DNA of 64,000 nt, from positions 8,928,001-8,992,000 of the forward strand of contig JANTQA010000029.1 in assembly GCA_027625915.1 (NCBI GenBank), in the 5' to 3' direction. The position numbers were made by a program, and so were the translations under genes. Below are positions 34,550 to 44,261 of the stretch, piece by piece. Source of the DNA: Anaeramoeba flamelloides. Lineage: Eukaryota > Metamonada > Anaeramoebidae. Within the stretch, counting starts at the first letter, position 1; the number at the start of each line of letters is the position of its first letter. Under the pieces are notes generated by a model, which saw only the letters and a program-made list of their open reading frames with translations, was not told the DNA's origin and ran no database searches.

Positions 34550-34756
34550 CTAAACAGTTTTGAAAATGTAAAAGAGATTTTGCAACAAATTTTTTCCAAT
34601 GTAATTATTTTTGAAAAGAATACTTTTGATTGTTTCAAGTTTTTTAATTGGGATATTTTTCTCATAAAGATATGTTATTCCAAAACACATTTTTAAAATA
34701 TCTTTGATGAAAATACCCTTGTTGGCAACCAACAACTCATTACAACAATTTGCCAT
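34550..34756 (-). other. Unassigned small reading frame (68 aa)
   Basis: ATG to TAG frame reading MANCCNELLVANKGIFIKD, ILKMCFGITYLYEKNIP and so on. Composition is protein-like and the start is an ATG 0.4 kb upstream of the RasGEF start on the same strand. No family recognised. It could be a small gene or an exon. Confidence 0.3.
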
Positions 34757-35269
34757 TGGTTTTTTTCAGGCTTGTATATTGGAATATAAGATATAATTTT
34801 AACTTGGTTAAAATTAAAATCGACTTTTCAGGTTGGATCTTAAATTGACTCATAAAGTCCAAAAATCTTAATTAACTTTGTTTCAAAAATTTTGTAAGAT
34901 ATTACAACATATGCGAGACAAACTAATTATTCTTTGATATACTTTTTCACATTGTTTGGGAAAAATATTGAATTTAATCTTTTAATATCTTCTTAATTCT
35001 TTTATAAAATAAATTTAAAGTTAGTTATTTCACGTTTATATGCTGTTGCATTCGGATTGATTTTTTTCTTTTCTGTCTATAGCTAATCAATAATTTTTAT
35101 TTGTTTTAAATTTTTATAAATGGACAATTAACAAACATGGGCTAGTTATTTTACTATTGTAAGAAAAACCCACATATTATTATAGACATATTAACTTTTC
35201 AATTATTTTTCATGTCATTCCAATGAATTAAATTAATTATAAATTATCAAGTACTTGTAAAAAAAAACG

Positions 35270-35402
35270 GGTTATCAAGTTTAATAAATGACATCTTCAA
35301 CAACAATACACAACCATTCAACTCTGGTGTATACATAGTTATTCCTAACCCACAAACTCAACTGAATACCAATAATACTAGTCATACCCATAAAAAAAAA
35401 CA
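35270..35402 (+). other. GC-richer coding-like patch
   Basis: The frame reads NGLSSLINDIFNNNTQPFNS and GVYIVIPNPQTQLNTNNTS before a TAA stop. It stands out in base composition from both flanks. It may be an exon of the upstream part of the TBC gene or an unrelated relic. Not recognised. Confidence 0.3.
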
Positions 35403-35462
35403 ATAAGAAATAAAATAATAATCCCTTGACAAGACTGAAATAATTTCTTTTTCAGGTGTATA

Positions 35463-35820
35463 AGCAATTTCCAAAAAAGTGGGGCAAATTTATTTTAAAA
35501 TAAATATTTTAAACTCAATATTCAAAAAAGTATTTATATACACAAAATCATTAAATACCATTTATTGATTCTTGATAATGATTCAATTTTTTTTCTTAGT
35601 CTTGTGTTACATAAATAAAATATATTAAATTTTTTGATCTCGATTTTATCTGATATTTTTTAGTGGTTGAAAATTGTTGTTTATAATTTTCTTTTTGATC
35701 GAAAAAATCTTTTTCATAACTTGTTTAAACCCAACAAATTTGCAAATAGAATAGAAAACATATAACCCCATTTTATTGTTCAACAAATCATTTATACAGT
35801 TGAAATATTTCCAGTTTTTT
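35463..35820. mobile_element. TIR element, family B, copy 3 (right end lost)
   Basis: Begins after TA with AGCAATTTCCAAAAAAGTGG and follows family B for about 360 bp (TTGATTCTTGATAATGATTC, TGATCTCGATTTTATCTGAT), then stops at a T run that runs into a palindrome J unit. The right terminal repeat is absent. Confidence 0.7.
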
Positions 35821-35857
35821 TTTTTTTTTATAATTTAACGGAGGAGTTTTTAATTCC

Positions 35858-36045
35858 TCTTATTTGCCGTTAGGTTTTTTTTAATTTGAGAAATAAAAAG
35901 AAAATTTAAATAAATTTTCGGTTTATTTCTCAAATCAAAAAAAAAAAAACCTTAGCACTTTACGTTAGGTTTTCTTGAATTCAAAATAATAGAATAAAAT
36001 CAAAGATTTTACTCAATTCTTTTGAATACTGGAAAACCTAGGCAC
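35858..36045. repeat. Palindrome array J, locus 3 (beta then alpha)
   Basis: Beta arms TTTTTTTTAATTTGAGAAATAA and TTATTTCTCAAATCAAAAAA, then alpha arms AGGTTTTCTTGAATTCAAAA and TTTTGAATACTGGAAAACCT. It directly follows the broken end of family B copy 3. Confidence 0.75.
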
Positions 36046-36179
36046 CTCCCGAATTCAAAATTATGATTTAGGAATTTTGTTAAAGACTCAAAAATAAATT
36101 TATTACACACTAGTGCTAATAAATATGATGAATCTCTTTTTCTAATAACATCAAAAATAGTAATAATATTATTTTATTA

Positions 36180-36420
36180 ATATATTAGAGATGTTAATTT
36201 TTTTTTGATTCAGACATTCAGATTTTACAATTATTTTCATAGGCTGGACAGTTCCATAAAAAATGATCGATATCTTCATCTGTATCTATTTTTTTTTGAT
36301 TTTTTGAACAATTTACGGTATTTTGATTTGTCCTTGTTCATAGCATAAGAATATCTATTTAAATAATTTGTAAAATTTCAAGTTTTAAGATTGAAGTTGA
36401 AACCTTCCATTTTAAATATC
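36180..36420 (-). mobile_element. LINE fragment, RT C-terminal region
   Basis: Minus strand reads LNRYSYAMNKDKSKYRKLF and, one frame over, DTDEDIDHFLWNCPAYENN. This is the post-polymerase cysteine region typical of non-LTR reverse transcriptases. Frame change and stop show a dead fragment. It lies between two palindrome J arrays. Confidence 0.6.
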
Positions 36421-36424
36421 TTTT

Positions 36425-37030
36425 GTCGTTAGGTTTTCCAGAATTTAAAAGAATTGAGTAAAATCATTGATTTTTGTCTATTCTTTTGAATTCTGGAAAA
36501 GTTAGACACTCTATGGCACTCCAAGGCATTCTAAAAGATTTTACGGTACTACCCTAAACATAAAAATTGTATCTGTGGTTATTTGTCATCAATATAATGT
36601 AGGTAAGATTATAACTCATTGGATTGCCATTTTTTAAAAATAAAAAGAAAAGTTTTATTTGTAAAGAAAGACAAGAAAAAGAGAAAGAAAAGCAAGAAAG
36701 AAATAAAAGATATTTAGCTTTATTGATAAGGGTTATGTGGCCAAGAGCTCTTAACCTGTTAAAGAGAGAGTTTTGAAGTGACCAAAATTGTGACTCCTAA
36801 TTCAAAAGAATATAGTAAAATTAAAGATTTAACTCAATTCTTTGAAGTAAAAAAAAACCTAAATGCAGTTTTCCAGAATCCAAAATTAGGGAGAAAAATC
36901 AAATATTTTACTCTATTATTTTGAATTCTGAAAAAACAAATGGTGGTCTTTTTTAATAATTGAAATAAATTGAAAATTTCAAAAATTTTAATTTTTATTT
37001 CTAAAATTAAAAAAAAACAAAAAGTAAACA
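36425..37030. repeat. Palindrome array J, locus 4
   Basis: Alpha hairpin at 36435-36500 (CCAGAATTTAAAAGAATTGA...TATTCTTTTGAATTCTGG), a spacer with GCACTCCAAGGCATTCTAAA and ATAATGTAGGTAAGATTATA (also at 30540 as ATAATGTAGGCAAGATTATA), then further alpha and beta arms from 36790 to 37025. Confidence 0.65.
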
Positions 37031-37348
37031 TGAAGTAATTTTGTGAATGACCACATTTTATAAATAAATAAAAAGAAAATTCCCAGGTTTTTATTTGAAT
37101 CTCACGAGTTTATAAACTTTACCTTTGATTGGATAGAGGAATCATCAATTTCTTATTATTATATCTTAGTTTGATTATTTATTCATTTTCGGTTTTAATT
37201 GCTAGTTTTACAAAAATACAGGATTAGGGCATTAAAGAAATAATATTCTCTTTTTAATAAAATCAACAATAAATGCTTATTATATTGAATTTAATATTTT
37301 TAAATCAAAAAACAAACAAACAAAAAAATTCAAATAAACAAATATAAG

Positions 37349-37946
37349 ACAAAAAAAAACTTTTTCGAGTACTTAAAGTATGGTGCATTTATGATCAGGA
37401 GGTTGGATATTGTTCGGGAATGTCATTTATTGCTGGATTATTATTATTTTATATGGAAGAGGACGAAGCATTTTGGACATCTGTGACCCTGATGAAAGAT
37501 TTCCACCTTGAGGGATTATTTAACAAAGACCGTCCTCTGCTCCACCAACAGCTATTTCAATGGGAAAAAGTCTTAAAAAATATGCAACAAAATTATATAA
37601 GCACTTCCAAAATGAAAACATCGAGTCTTCAATGTATGTTTCACCTTGGTTTATAACAATCTTTGCCTACGTATTACCATTTCCACTTGTATTAAGAATT
37701 TGGGATATTTATTTATATGAAGGGATGAATTTTATCTTTAAAATCTCCTTAGCTATATTAAAAGTAAATCAAAAAAAAAAATTATTATCGCTTCACTATG
37801 AAGATATAATAGTTTATTTTAATAAGATCGGAACAAAAATTGGTGATTTGGAAAAACTGCTCAAGAATGCTGTGAGCTTTAATATTTCCTATTAATTGAT
37901 TGAAAAATGGGCAGATGAGTGGGGTTTACAAGAAGAAAATAAATAA
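37349..37946 (+). pseudogene. TBC-domain RabGAP, C-terminal half only, decayed
   Basis: Matches the second half of TBC (Rab GTPase-activating) domains: KLFRVLKVWCIYDQEVGYCS, GMSFIAGLLLFYMEED, LFNKDRPLLHQQLFQWEKVL, then YVSPWFITIFAYVLPFPLVL and RIWDIYLYEGMNFI, ending LIEKWADEWGLQEENK. Three defects are visible. One A appears missing in the run at about 37575-37580, so the frame changes at VLKKYATKLYKHF. An in-frame TAA at 37893 precedes 16 more codons that fit the family. The glutamine of the YxQ catalytic finger (normally GYCQGM) is Ser. The N-terminal half with the arginine finger was not found upstream, though an exon ending at an AG near 37348 is possible. Most likely a pseudogene; an assembly error could explain the run-length change only. 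Confidence 0.75.
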
Positions 37947-38299
37947 TCCTGTTATTCTTATTAACAAACCAAATATACGAATTCTTTAATCTTTTTTCTT
38001 TTTTTTCTTTCTAGTTTTTATTTACAATCCAAAACATTTATTAAAATAATCAGAGATGATTTTCTGAGTCATTTTTCTTCATTTTCTTGTAGAAATATTA
38101 TAATAGAGAGAGATTTCTCTATATATTTCAACTATTTTACTAATAAAAAAACTCCAATTTTTTTTTTTTGTTATTTTATTTATTTTGTTTATTTTGATAT
38201 TTTTCTTTTTCTTTTTTGATCATTTTCGAATTATAAAAAAAATGTTTTATATACAATTTTTTAGCAAAAATAAAATTTATTTTAGTTATTCATAGATAC

Positions 38300-38830
38300 T
38301 TTTCTCTCTAAACCCCAATTTAATATTTTTAAAATATCAAAATTTATTTTTAAAAAAAAATCTTTTTAAATAAATTCAAGAAGAAATACCAAATTAGAAC
38401 CATTCACTAATTAAAAAACTAACACTATTTTATAAATTACAATACTCACAAAACAATAAATAAATAATTATCAATACTAATAAATCATGGGTGTGTTAAA
38501 AATTTTGGAGAGAGCAAAACAAAAAAATTGATTAATAAATTTGTTGAAATTCTATTAGGAATATTGATCTATCAAAGGTTAGATACTACCAAATTATTTT
38601 ATTTGGGTTCTCCTATTTGGAACAACTCAACTTTAACATAATATCAATTGTTGAAAAAATTTTTGATCGAACAAAACAAGTTACGTAATTCAAACAATGC
38701 AATGAAAACCAAAACTAAAAGCTGAAACAATGATTTTCATATTTTTCAAAAATTAAAATTAATTCAAATTTGAATGAAATTGTATTATTGTGATTATTTG
38801 GAACGTTTTAGCTATTTGGAAAATTTTTAA
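38300..38830. repeat. Dispersed repeat E, copy 1
   Basis: Inverse of 63300-63840 and of 54250-54780. Shared marks: AAACCCCAATT, TATAAATTACAATA, TAATTATCAATACTAATAA, GGAATATTGATC, CAACTCAACTTTAACATAAT and TTGGAACGTTTTAGCTA. No coding potential. Class unknown. Confidence 0.55.
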
Positions 38831-39049
38831 ATTTTAGTTATATATATATATATATATCTAATATTCAGTGTATAAAACCAGTTATTTTACAATGTTTATT
38901 TCCGTATTTTTATTTATAATTAATAATTGCAAATATTATTATTTGTTTGAAAATATTTTAAATTATTGAAAAAAAAAAAGTAAATTCTATTGATAAATTA
39001 AATCTTTGAATTATTGCTGAACCACTGAAAAGATTAAAACGTGTTTTAA

Positions 39050-39480
39050 TTCTTATTTAGAAAAAACAAATTATAAAGTATTTCTTTAGGTTATAAGTTG
39101 AATTTTCCAGGTCGTAAAAAAAGTATTCTTGGAGATTTTATAACTTAATGGCTTGGTACTTTTTCTTAGTATTTTTTATTTCAATAAAAAGAAAAACATT
39201 TTTTTAAATGTTTATTGTAGAAAGAAATTATATTTTTTTAAAGTTTAAAATAATTATTGTAATTTGTTTTTGAAAATTAAGTAGATTTTTTATACTGGAT
39301 TATTCATAAACTTAATTGTTTTATTTTTAAAGTTTAATTCTTTCCTATAAGTATTTTGAAAACTTTAAACTTTCTTGTCTTTTCAAAGAAAATATTTTTT
39401 TTTTAAATAATTTGGAAATATGCAGAATTTTAAATTTTTTAGAAAATAAGAAAAAAGGATCAAAAATTTAAAAAAAAATA
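39050..39480 (+). repeat. Dispersed repeat Q, copy 1
   Basis: Matches 41860-42310 in reverse complement and 46025-46440 in the same orientation (AGTATTTCTTTAGGTTATAA, GTTGAATTTTCCAGG, TTCATAAACTTA, AAATAATTTGGAAATATG). Together with copy 2 it brackets the SAP18 gene as an inverted pair. Confidence 0.6.
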
Positions 39481-39800
39481 ATTCATTCCTGAAAATTATA
39501 ATAAACAAGTTTAATATTTTATTTTAACCCTATTTTTACTGGTTTTTTGAATTTCAAGATGTTAAATTTCAGGGTTTAATTTTCAATTTATTATAGAAGT
39601 CAAAAAGCTCTCCTAAAATCATAGTATTGAAATTTCAAATTCAACAGATTCTTTTTTTCTTCTTCTTGTTACAAGACAACATCTAATTCACTAACATATA
39701 TTCCACCTAAGGACAAAATCAATTTTTAGAAGCTAAACTCTTTGATATTATTGGAAAATTTTAAATTTTTGAATTGATTTTTGTTTAAAATTTTTAGTAT

Positions 39801-40287
39801 AGTAGGGAAAAAAATACCGGACATGAAAAAAATCCCAGAAAAGATTTTTAATTGTGAATATTAGTAAAATTTTCTCTAATTTCAATGAAATCCTTAATAT
39901 AAATAACCAATTTTTTTATGAGATTAGTAATAAACCTACCTAAAGTTCATCAAAGTAAGGTGTCTCTAGAATACTTGAGTAATTGTTTGATAGCCTAATG
40001 TTGATCAACTTTTTTTAAAAACAATCCGAGTTTTATTGAGGTTTACTAGAGTTTGGAAAATGATAATTTTTCTTCTTGTTTTTTGATTGGTTGAATGTTA
40101 TTTTGAACAAGTGTGATTTCATCAATCATCATTCTAATAAGTGGGGGGGGTTATAATTGAAAAAGTTTGATTGTTAAAAAAAAAGGAATTTGATTGTAAA
40201 TAGCTGAAATTACATAATAATTTTACTAATATTCACAATTAAAAATCTTGTCTGGGATTTTTTTCATGTATGGTATTTTTTTCACTG
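39801..40287. mobile_element. TIR element, family F, copy 2
   Basis: About 487 bp. Both ends carry inverted AAAAAAATCCCAGA(A/C)AAGATTTTTAATTGTGAATATTAG. Outer tips include AAAAAAATACC and CACTG. The interior includes GTAATAAACCTACCTAAAGT, the pre-insertion version of the site occupied by family G at 18757. A G8 run sits at about 40143. Confidence 0.75.
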
Positions 40288-40686
40288 CTCTAATTTTCAA
40301 ATTTTTTCTTTTTTCGTAAAGAGACTTTCACAAAAATGACCCTATTTTTTGATGATAAATTTTCAATTTAATCTTTTACTTCTTAGAATTTCTTCGAAGA
40401 ATAGAAAGAAAGAAACCAAAATCTTATTTGTTTTTTCGAAAATTGTCGATTATTTGGGGTTTTTATAAACCTTTTGAAATCAGAAACAAGAATTGAATTT
40501 TAAAAGACAGACTGACTGTGTCAAAGGAGGTAATTGAAACAACAGTAAAAGAGTTTTGTAAGGTGACTATTTCTTTAAAATGATTTTAAGACTAATTAAA
40601 AATGAATAATCTAAAAACCCCTCTTGAAGAAACAAAATCATTTTTCTTTTTTTTTCTTTTTAACTACCTCCTATTTGAGCATTATT

Positions 40687-41499
40687 ATGTCCGACCAAAA
40701 CAATAACTGGAGAAATTCTGAAAGAAAACGTGAACAAGAATACTCAAATTCATACTATCCAAGAAGAAGGTTTAACCAACCAACACATAACAGAGGTACA
40801 AGGTTTAACAATTCAAGTTACAAATCCTATCAAGAAAAGAGAACAACAAACGGAAGAGAAAGAGAAAGAGAAAGAGGTAGGGAAAGAGGTAGGGAAAGAG
40901 GTAGGGAAAGAGGGTGGGAAAGAGGGTGGGAAAGAGGGTGGGAAAGGGGAAGGGGAAGAAGAAGAGAAAGAGGAATGGGAAGAGGGAGGGGGAGGGGAAG
41001 GGGAAGAGAAAGAGAACGAGAAATCTTTCAATCTATTGGAAGAAGAAGAGGATTATTCAAAGAAAATTATGATAACAAGCCATCTACAAATTATCCTCGA
41101 TCGAGACAGTTCAAATCTGGACGTCGTCTAAACATAGATCGTGAAAAGACTGTGCCATTTCTTCTTCGAATCTACCTCTCCTTGGAGAAGCACAACCCCA
41201 AAAGTTATTATGAAAAAGTTGAATCGCATAAAGACGCACAGGTGCATACCTGGCTCGACTGCACGTTAGGGGATCTCACAGAGTATTTAAAAACGGTCTC
41301 AAAGCATGCAAAGAAAGAGAACGTAAAGCTTGATTTTAACCTCGTTTACAAAGATAGAAGAACTGGAGATGTTCGTTTTAAAGAAGCCGGTTACACATAC
41401 TCTTCCTCTAATGAATCTCTTTATCATGACAAAACTTTATCAGAACTTAATTTTTCAATCGGCGATTGGATTGATGTTGCTTTTATAGACCACAACTAA
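40687..41499 (+). CDS. SAP18: SAP18 (Sin3/ASAP complex subunit) with long RGR-rich N-terminus
   Basis: Subunit of the Sin3-HDAC corepressor and of the ASAP/PSAP splicing-associated complexes in other eukaryotes. 270 aa from the ATG at 40687 (MSDQNNNW); no ATG lies upstream in frame. Residues 1-150 are Arg/Gly/Glu-rich with a tandem GRER/GWER block (about 56-118). Residues 151-267 match the ubiquitin-like SAP18 fold: DREKTVPFLLRIYLSLEKHN, VHTWLDCTLGDLTEYLKTVS, KLDFNLVYKDRRTGDVRFKE, then YHDKTLSELNFSIGDWIDVA. Animal SAP18 is about 150 aa and plant forms also carry an extension, so the N-terminus is the unusual part. Single exon, TAA stop. It lies between inverted copies of repeat Q. Confidence 0.93.
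   Translation: MSDQNNNWRNSERKREQEYSNSYYPRRRFNQPTHNRGTRFNNSSYKSYQEKRTTNGRERERERGRERGRERGRERGWERGWERGWERGRGRRRERGMGRGRGRGRGREREREIFQSIGRRRGLFKENYDNKPSTNYPRSRQFKSGRRLNIDREKTVPFLLRIYLSLEKHNPKSYYEKVESHKDAQVHTWLDCTLGDLTEYLKTVSKHAKKENVKLDFNLVYKDRRTGDVRFKEAGYTYSSSNESLYHDKTLSELNFSIGDWIDVAFIDHN
40855..41022 (+). repeat. Polypurine 12-bp tandem repeats in SAP18
   Basis: Nearly pure purine on the plus strand. Units GGTAGGGAAAGA (3) and GGTGGGAAAGAG (3) are flanked by GAGAAA and GGGGAAG runs. They encode the GRER/GWER repeats, and all three frames stay open, which creates spurious overlapping frames. Confidence 0.9.
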
Positions 41500-42600
41500 T
41501 AACCAAGAATACAAAAAACTAAATGCTTTGTCACGAATTCTTTTTTGAATCTAACCTAACCACCTAGCCATCCAATAAAAAATTAAAAAAGAAAAAAAAC
41601 ACCCAAAACTTATTCATTTTGATTAATTCATATTTTAATTAATGTTATTTTGCAAAGGTGTGAACAAAAACATTTTAAAGACCACTCAAAAATAACTCCT
41701 AGTTGAGTTTATCGTACATTTAATAGATCATTTATTGAAATCTTTTTTGTCATACTTTATTAATTGAACACTAAACTAAAAAAAATCTTCAAGTAAATTA
41801 AATAGCAAATTCAAAAATTTTAACCACATCTAGGAATTGAAAAATGAAGTAAAAATCTGATTACTATAAGACCAAACTCCCTTTAAATGCAATTTTCCGA
41901 AATGAATTATTGTTTTTAAAAAGTTTGATCTCATTTTTTTCTTATTTTCAATTGGAGTAAAATCCAACATATTTCCAAATTATTTCAAAAAAACTTATTT
42001 TCTTTAAAGAAGAAAGAAATTTTATGGTCTATGAAAGAAAGTGTATCAAAATAGAATTTAAAAATAAAACTAAACTAAGTTTATGAAAAACTCTGTATAA
42101 AAAAAGCTACTAAATTTCAAAAAAAATACAATTATTATTTTAAACTTGAAAAAAATCTAATTTCTTGATTAAACGTCGATTTCGAAGAATTTTTTTTCTT
42201 TTTATTTAATAAAAGATTATGAAAAAAAAAAAAAGTCAAACCATTAAATTAAAAAGATCTCCAAAATACTTTTTAAAAAAACCTGTAAAATTCAACTTAT
42301 AACCTAAAGAAATACTTTTGAATTTTATTATTATTAATCAAAAATTAATAATCCAATCTTAATTATTTTGGTGATTTAGTAATAATCCAAAGATTAAAAG
42401 TATCAAGAGATTTTTTTATTATTTCTCAATTTTTTAAAATATTTTCAAACATATAAATTTTATTCCAATTAATAATTCTAATAAAAAAAAAATAAATACA
42501 CTCAATAACCTTATTGCCATAATAACGATTCATTGTCTATATTCTGAACATTTGAAGAAAAATATTCCGTAAAGGACTAATTAAAGTATTTAAATCGGTC
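41500..42600. other. 3' flank of SAP18 with repeat Q copy 2
   Basis: Repeat Q occupies about 41860-42310 in inverse orientation to copy 1. The rest is poly-A-rich with no exon. Confidence 0.5.
41860..42310 (-). repeat. Dispersed repeat Q, copy 2
   Basis: Reverse complement of 39050-39480: CTTATAACCTAAAGAAATAC at the right end, CATATTTCCAAATTATTTCA and CTAAGTTTATGAAAAACTC inside. It forms the second half of the inverted pair around SAP18. Confidence 0.6.
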
Positions 42601-42603
42601 TGG

Positions 42604-42801
42604 GTGTACCGACATTTTTTATTGTTTGCTTTTGAATTATTTTTTTTTGTTGAATTAAACACCACAAAAGCAAAGAGGTTCAGTAATTATTGTACTGAAG
42701 TTATAATTGGTTTGGAATTCCAATTACCAATTGGGACCACAAAACGTAAAAAAAAGAAAAGTAAGAAGAAATTGATAAAAAAAAAAAACATTGTTCAATG
42801 A
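42604..42801 (+). pseudogene. Coding-like segment, inverted partner of 42965-43420
   Basis: The frame contains NTTKAKRFSNYCTEVIIG and LEFQLPIGTTKRKKKK. The DNA from about 42660 to 42740 matches, inverted, the segment at 43178-43262 that encodes YYTEVIIGLESQLVIG. Two diverged inverted copies of one coding stretch point to a duplicated relic. Family unknown. Confidence 0.35.
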
Positions 42802-42964
42802 TAAAAAGTATATGTTAACTCGGTAAAAAGACTTGTATACATTAATTCTTTTTTTAAGGTGTTGAGTGAATCTCAGAATTTTTGTTTTTATTTAATTTCC
42901 GATAGTTCCGATTTAAAGCAACAACTGATACTCTTGCTTTATATTTTTTTTCAACAAAATTTTT

Positions 42965-43420
42965 TAAATTTTGCTTATTTTTGTACCTTTATGTCCAACA
43001 CTGGTTGAAATTTGAACCCTCTCGAAACACAGAATTGCTTTTTGAATGGATTTGTCTTCATCACATATTATTTCTTCAATATCAACATCAGGAACCGGTT
43101 TTTTAATAATTTTTAAAAGACACTGTGTTTACAAATCTTCCTTATTGACCCCCTTTTCTTTGTTTTTTAAGTGTTTGAATCCCAATTACTAATTGAGATT
43201 CCAAACCAATTATAACTTCAGTATAATAATGTGCTGTAATACTTTGCTTTTGTGGTCTTGACCGTTGGCCCTTAATTCTCCTAAATTGCTGGGATAAAGT
43301 TAAAAAATAGTTTGCCAGGGTTTACTTTCTTTAAATGCTTTAATTTACCCTTCAAGGCTCTAGTAATTTACCATTGATTGGCTCTCTACTTAAGGAGTGA
43401 CTTGAAACCTAACAAAAATA
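42965..43420 (-). pseudogene. Decayed coding region, unknown family
   Basis: Minus-strand frames read in order: ALKGKLKHLKKVNPGKLFFN, then HYYTEVIIGLESQLVIGIQT and LKKQRKG, then CLLKIIKKPVPDVDIEEIIC, DEDKSIQKAILCFERVQIS and TSVGHKGTKISKI-stop. Frame changes and internal stops separate the blocks. The protein-like quality is well above background over about 450 bp. I do not recognise the family, so I cannot say whether it was a host gene or a DNA transposon gene. Confidence 0.45.
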
Positions 43421-44068
43421 TTGCAAAATTACCCTTCTTTGAATTGAAAAAGTTCAAATAACAAAAAAAAAAAATGAGAGGATCTTCATTGGTAAAAAAT
43501 TCATAACAAAAAAAATCAAAAAGAAAAGCATTTCTCAATTCCAAAAAATCATAATTTGAAAAAAAATTACTCGCTTCTTTATTTTATATTTCCAAAGGGG
43601 TAATTTTTTTTCGATTTAAAATCAATTGTTTTCTTAAAGTACATTATCAATTTAATTCAATTTAATCGTTGTATGGTTAAATTGTAACTCTCTAAATTTG
43701 ACAAAGTAAGGATTTTGTAACTTGTTTTAGATAAAAATAGCTCATTTGAAAAATGAAAATAAAGAAAAAAAAATCACTGAGATCGCAAAAACCCCAAAGA
43801 GCAACACCTTAAAACTGAAACATTAGTATTCAAAATTATATATTCGAACCATTCAAATTGGAAATGTAGTGCCAACCTTTATGGAACCTTTTTCGAAAAA
43901 AGTCCTCTTTTTTTGTTGATGATTTGTGGGGTTCGATCAAGCCTCATATGTTAGTTAGTTTTTGATTTGTAAAAGACATTTCAAAAAATTGTAATTTTTT
44001 TTTTTTCCATTTCAGGAAATTATTCTTCGATGTAATAACTGTATCCTTAATCTTCTAAATTTCAAATA

Positions 44069-44261
44069 CAGTCAGTTCCACTTTTAAGGTACCAACTTTC
44101 AACGAAATTTATTGCACAATAAAAATCCCAAATTAAGACACATATTTCAAGTTCTAGTCAAATAATTTGTAAAAAAAAATTCCAAATTTTGTGCCTTAAT
44201 TTGAGATTTTTTTGTGTGATAAATTTCTTTGAAGTTTGTGCCTTAATTTTGAAAATGACTG
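44069..44261. mobile_element. Palindromic MITE, family A, copy 3
   Basis: 193 bp between TA dinucleotides (44067-44068 and 44262-44263). Tips CAGTCAGTTCCACTTTTAAG and ...GACTG; the right arm is somewhat diverged. Same arms as the other family A copies. Confidence 0.85.

Larger units (their letters stand above)
34160..37348. other. Intergenic between RasGEF start and TBC relic
   Basis: Contains an unassigned minus-strand frame (34550-34756), a GC-richer patch (35280-35400), a truncated family B element (35463-35820), two palindrome arrays J, and a LINE fragment (36180-36420). The N-terminal half of the TBC domain was sought here on the plus strand and not found. Confidence 0.5.
37947..40686. 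other. Intergenic, repeats E, Q and F
   Basis: Contains repeat E copy 1 (38300-38830), repeat Q copy 1 (39050-39480) and family F copy 2 (39801-40287). No coding exon recognised. The last 300 bases would hold the SAP18 promoter and include a T/C-rich stretch just before the ATG. Confidence 0.5.

Noticed and set aside
40730-41131. Glu/Gly/Lys and Ser/Pro/Phe-rich frames overlapping SAP18
   Set aside because: Created by the purine-only repeat; no start context or family match, whereas the SAP18 frame ends in a known domain.
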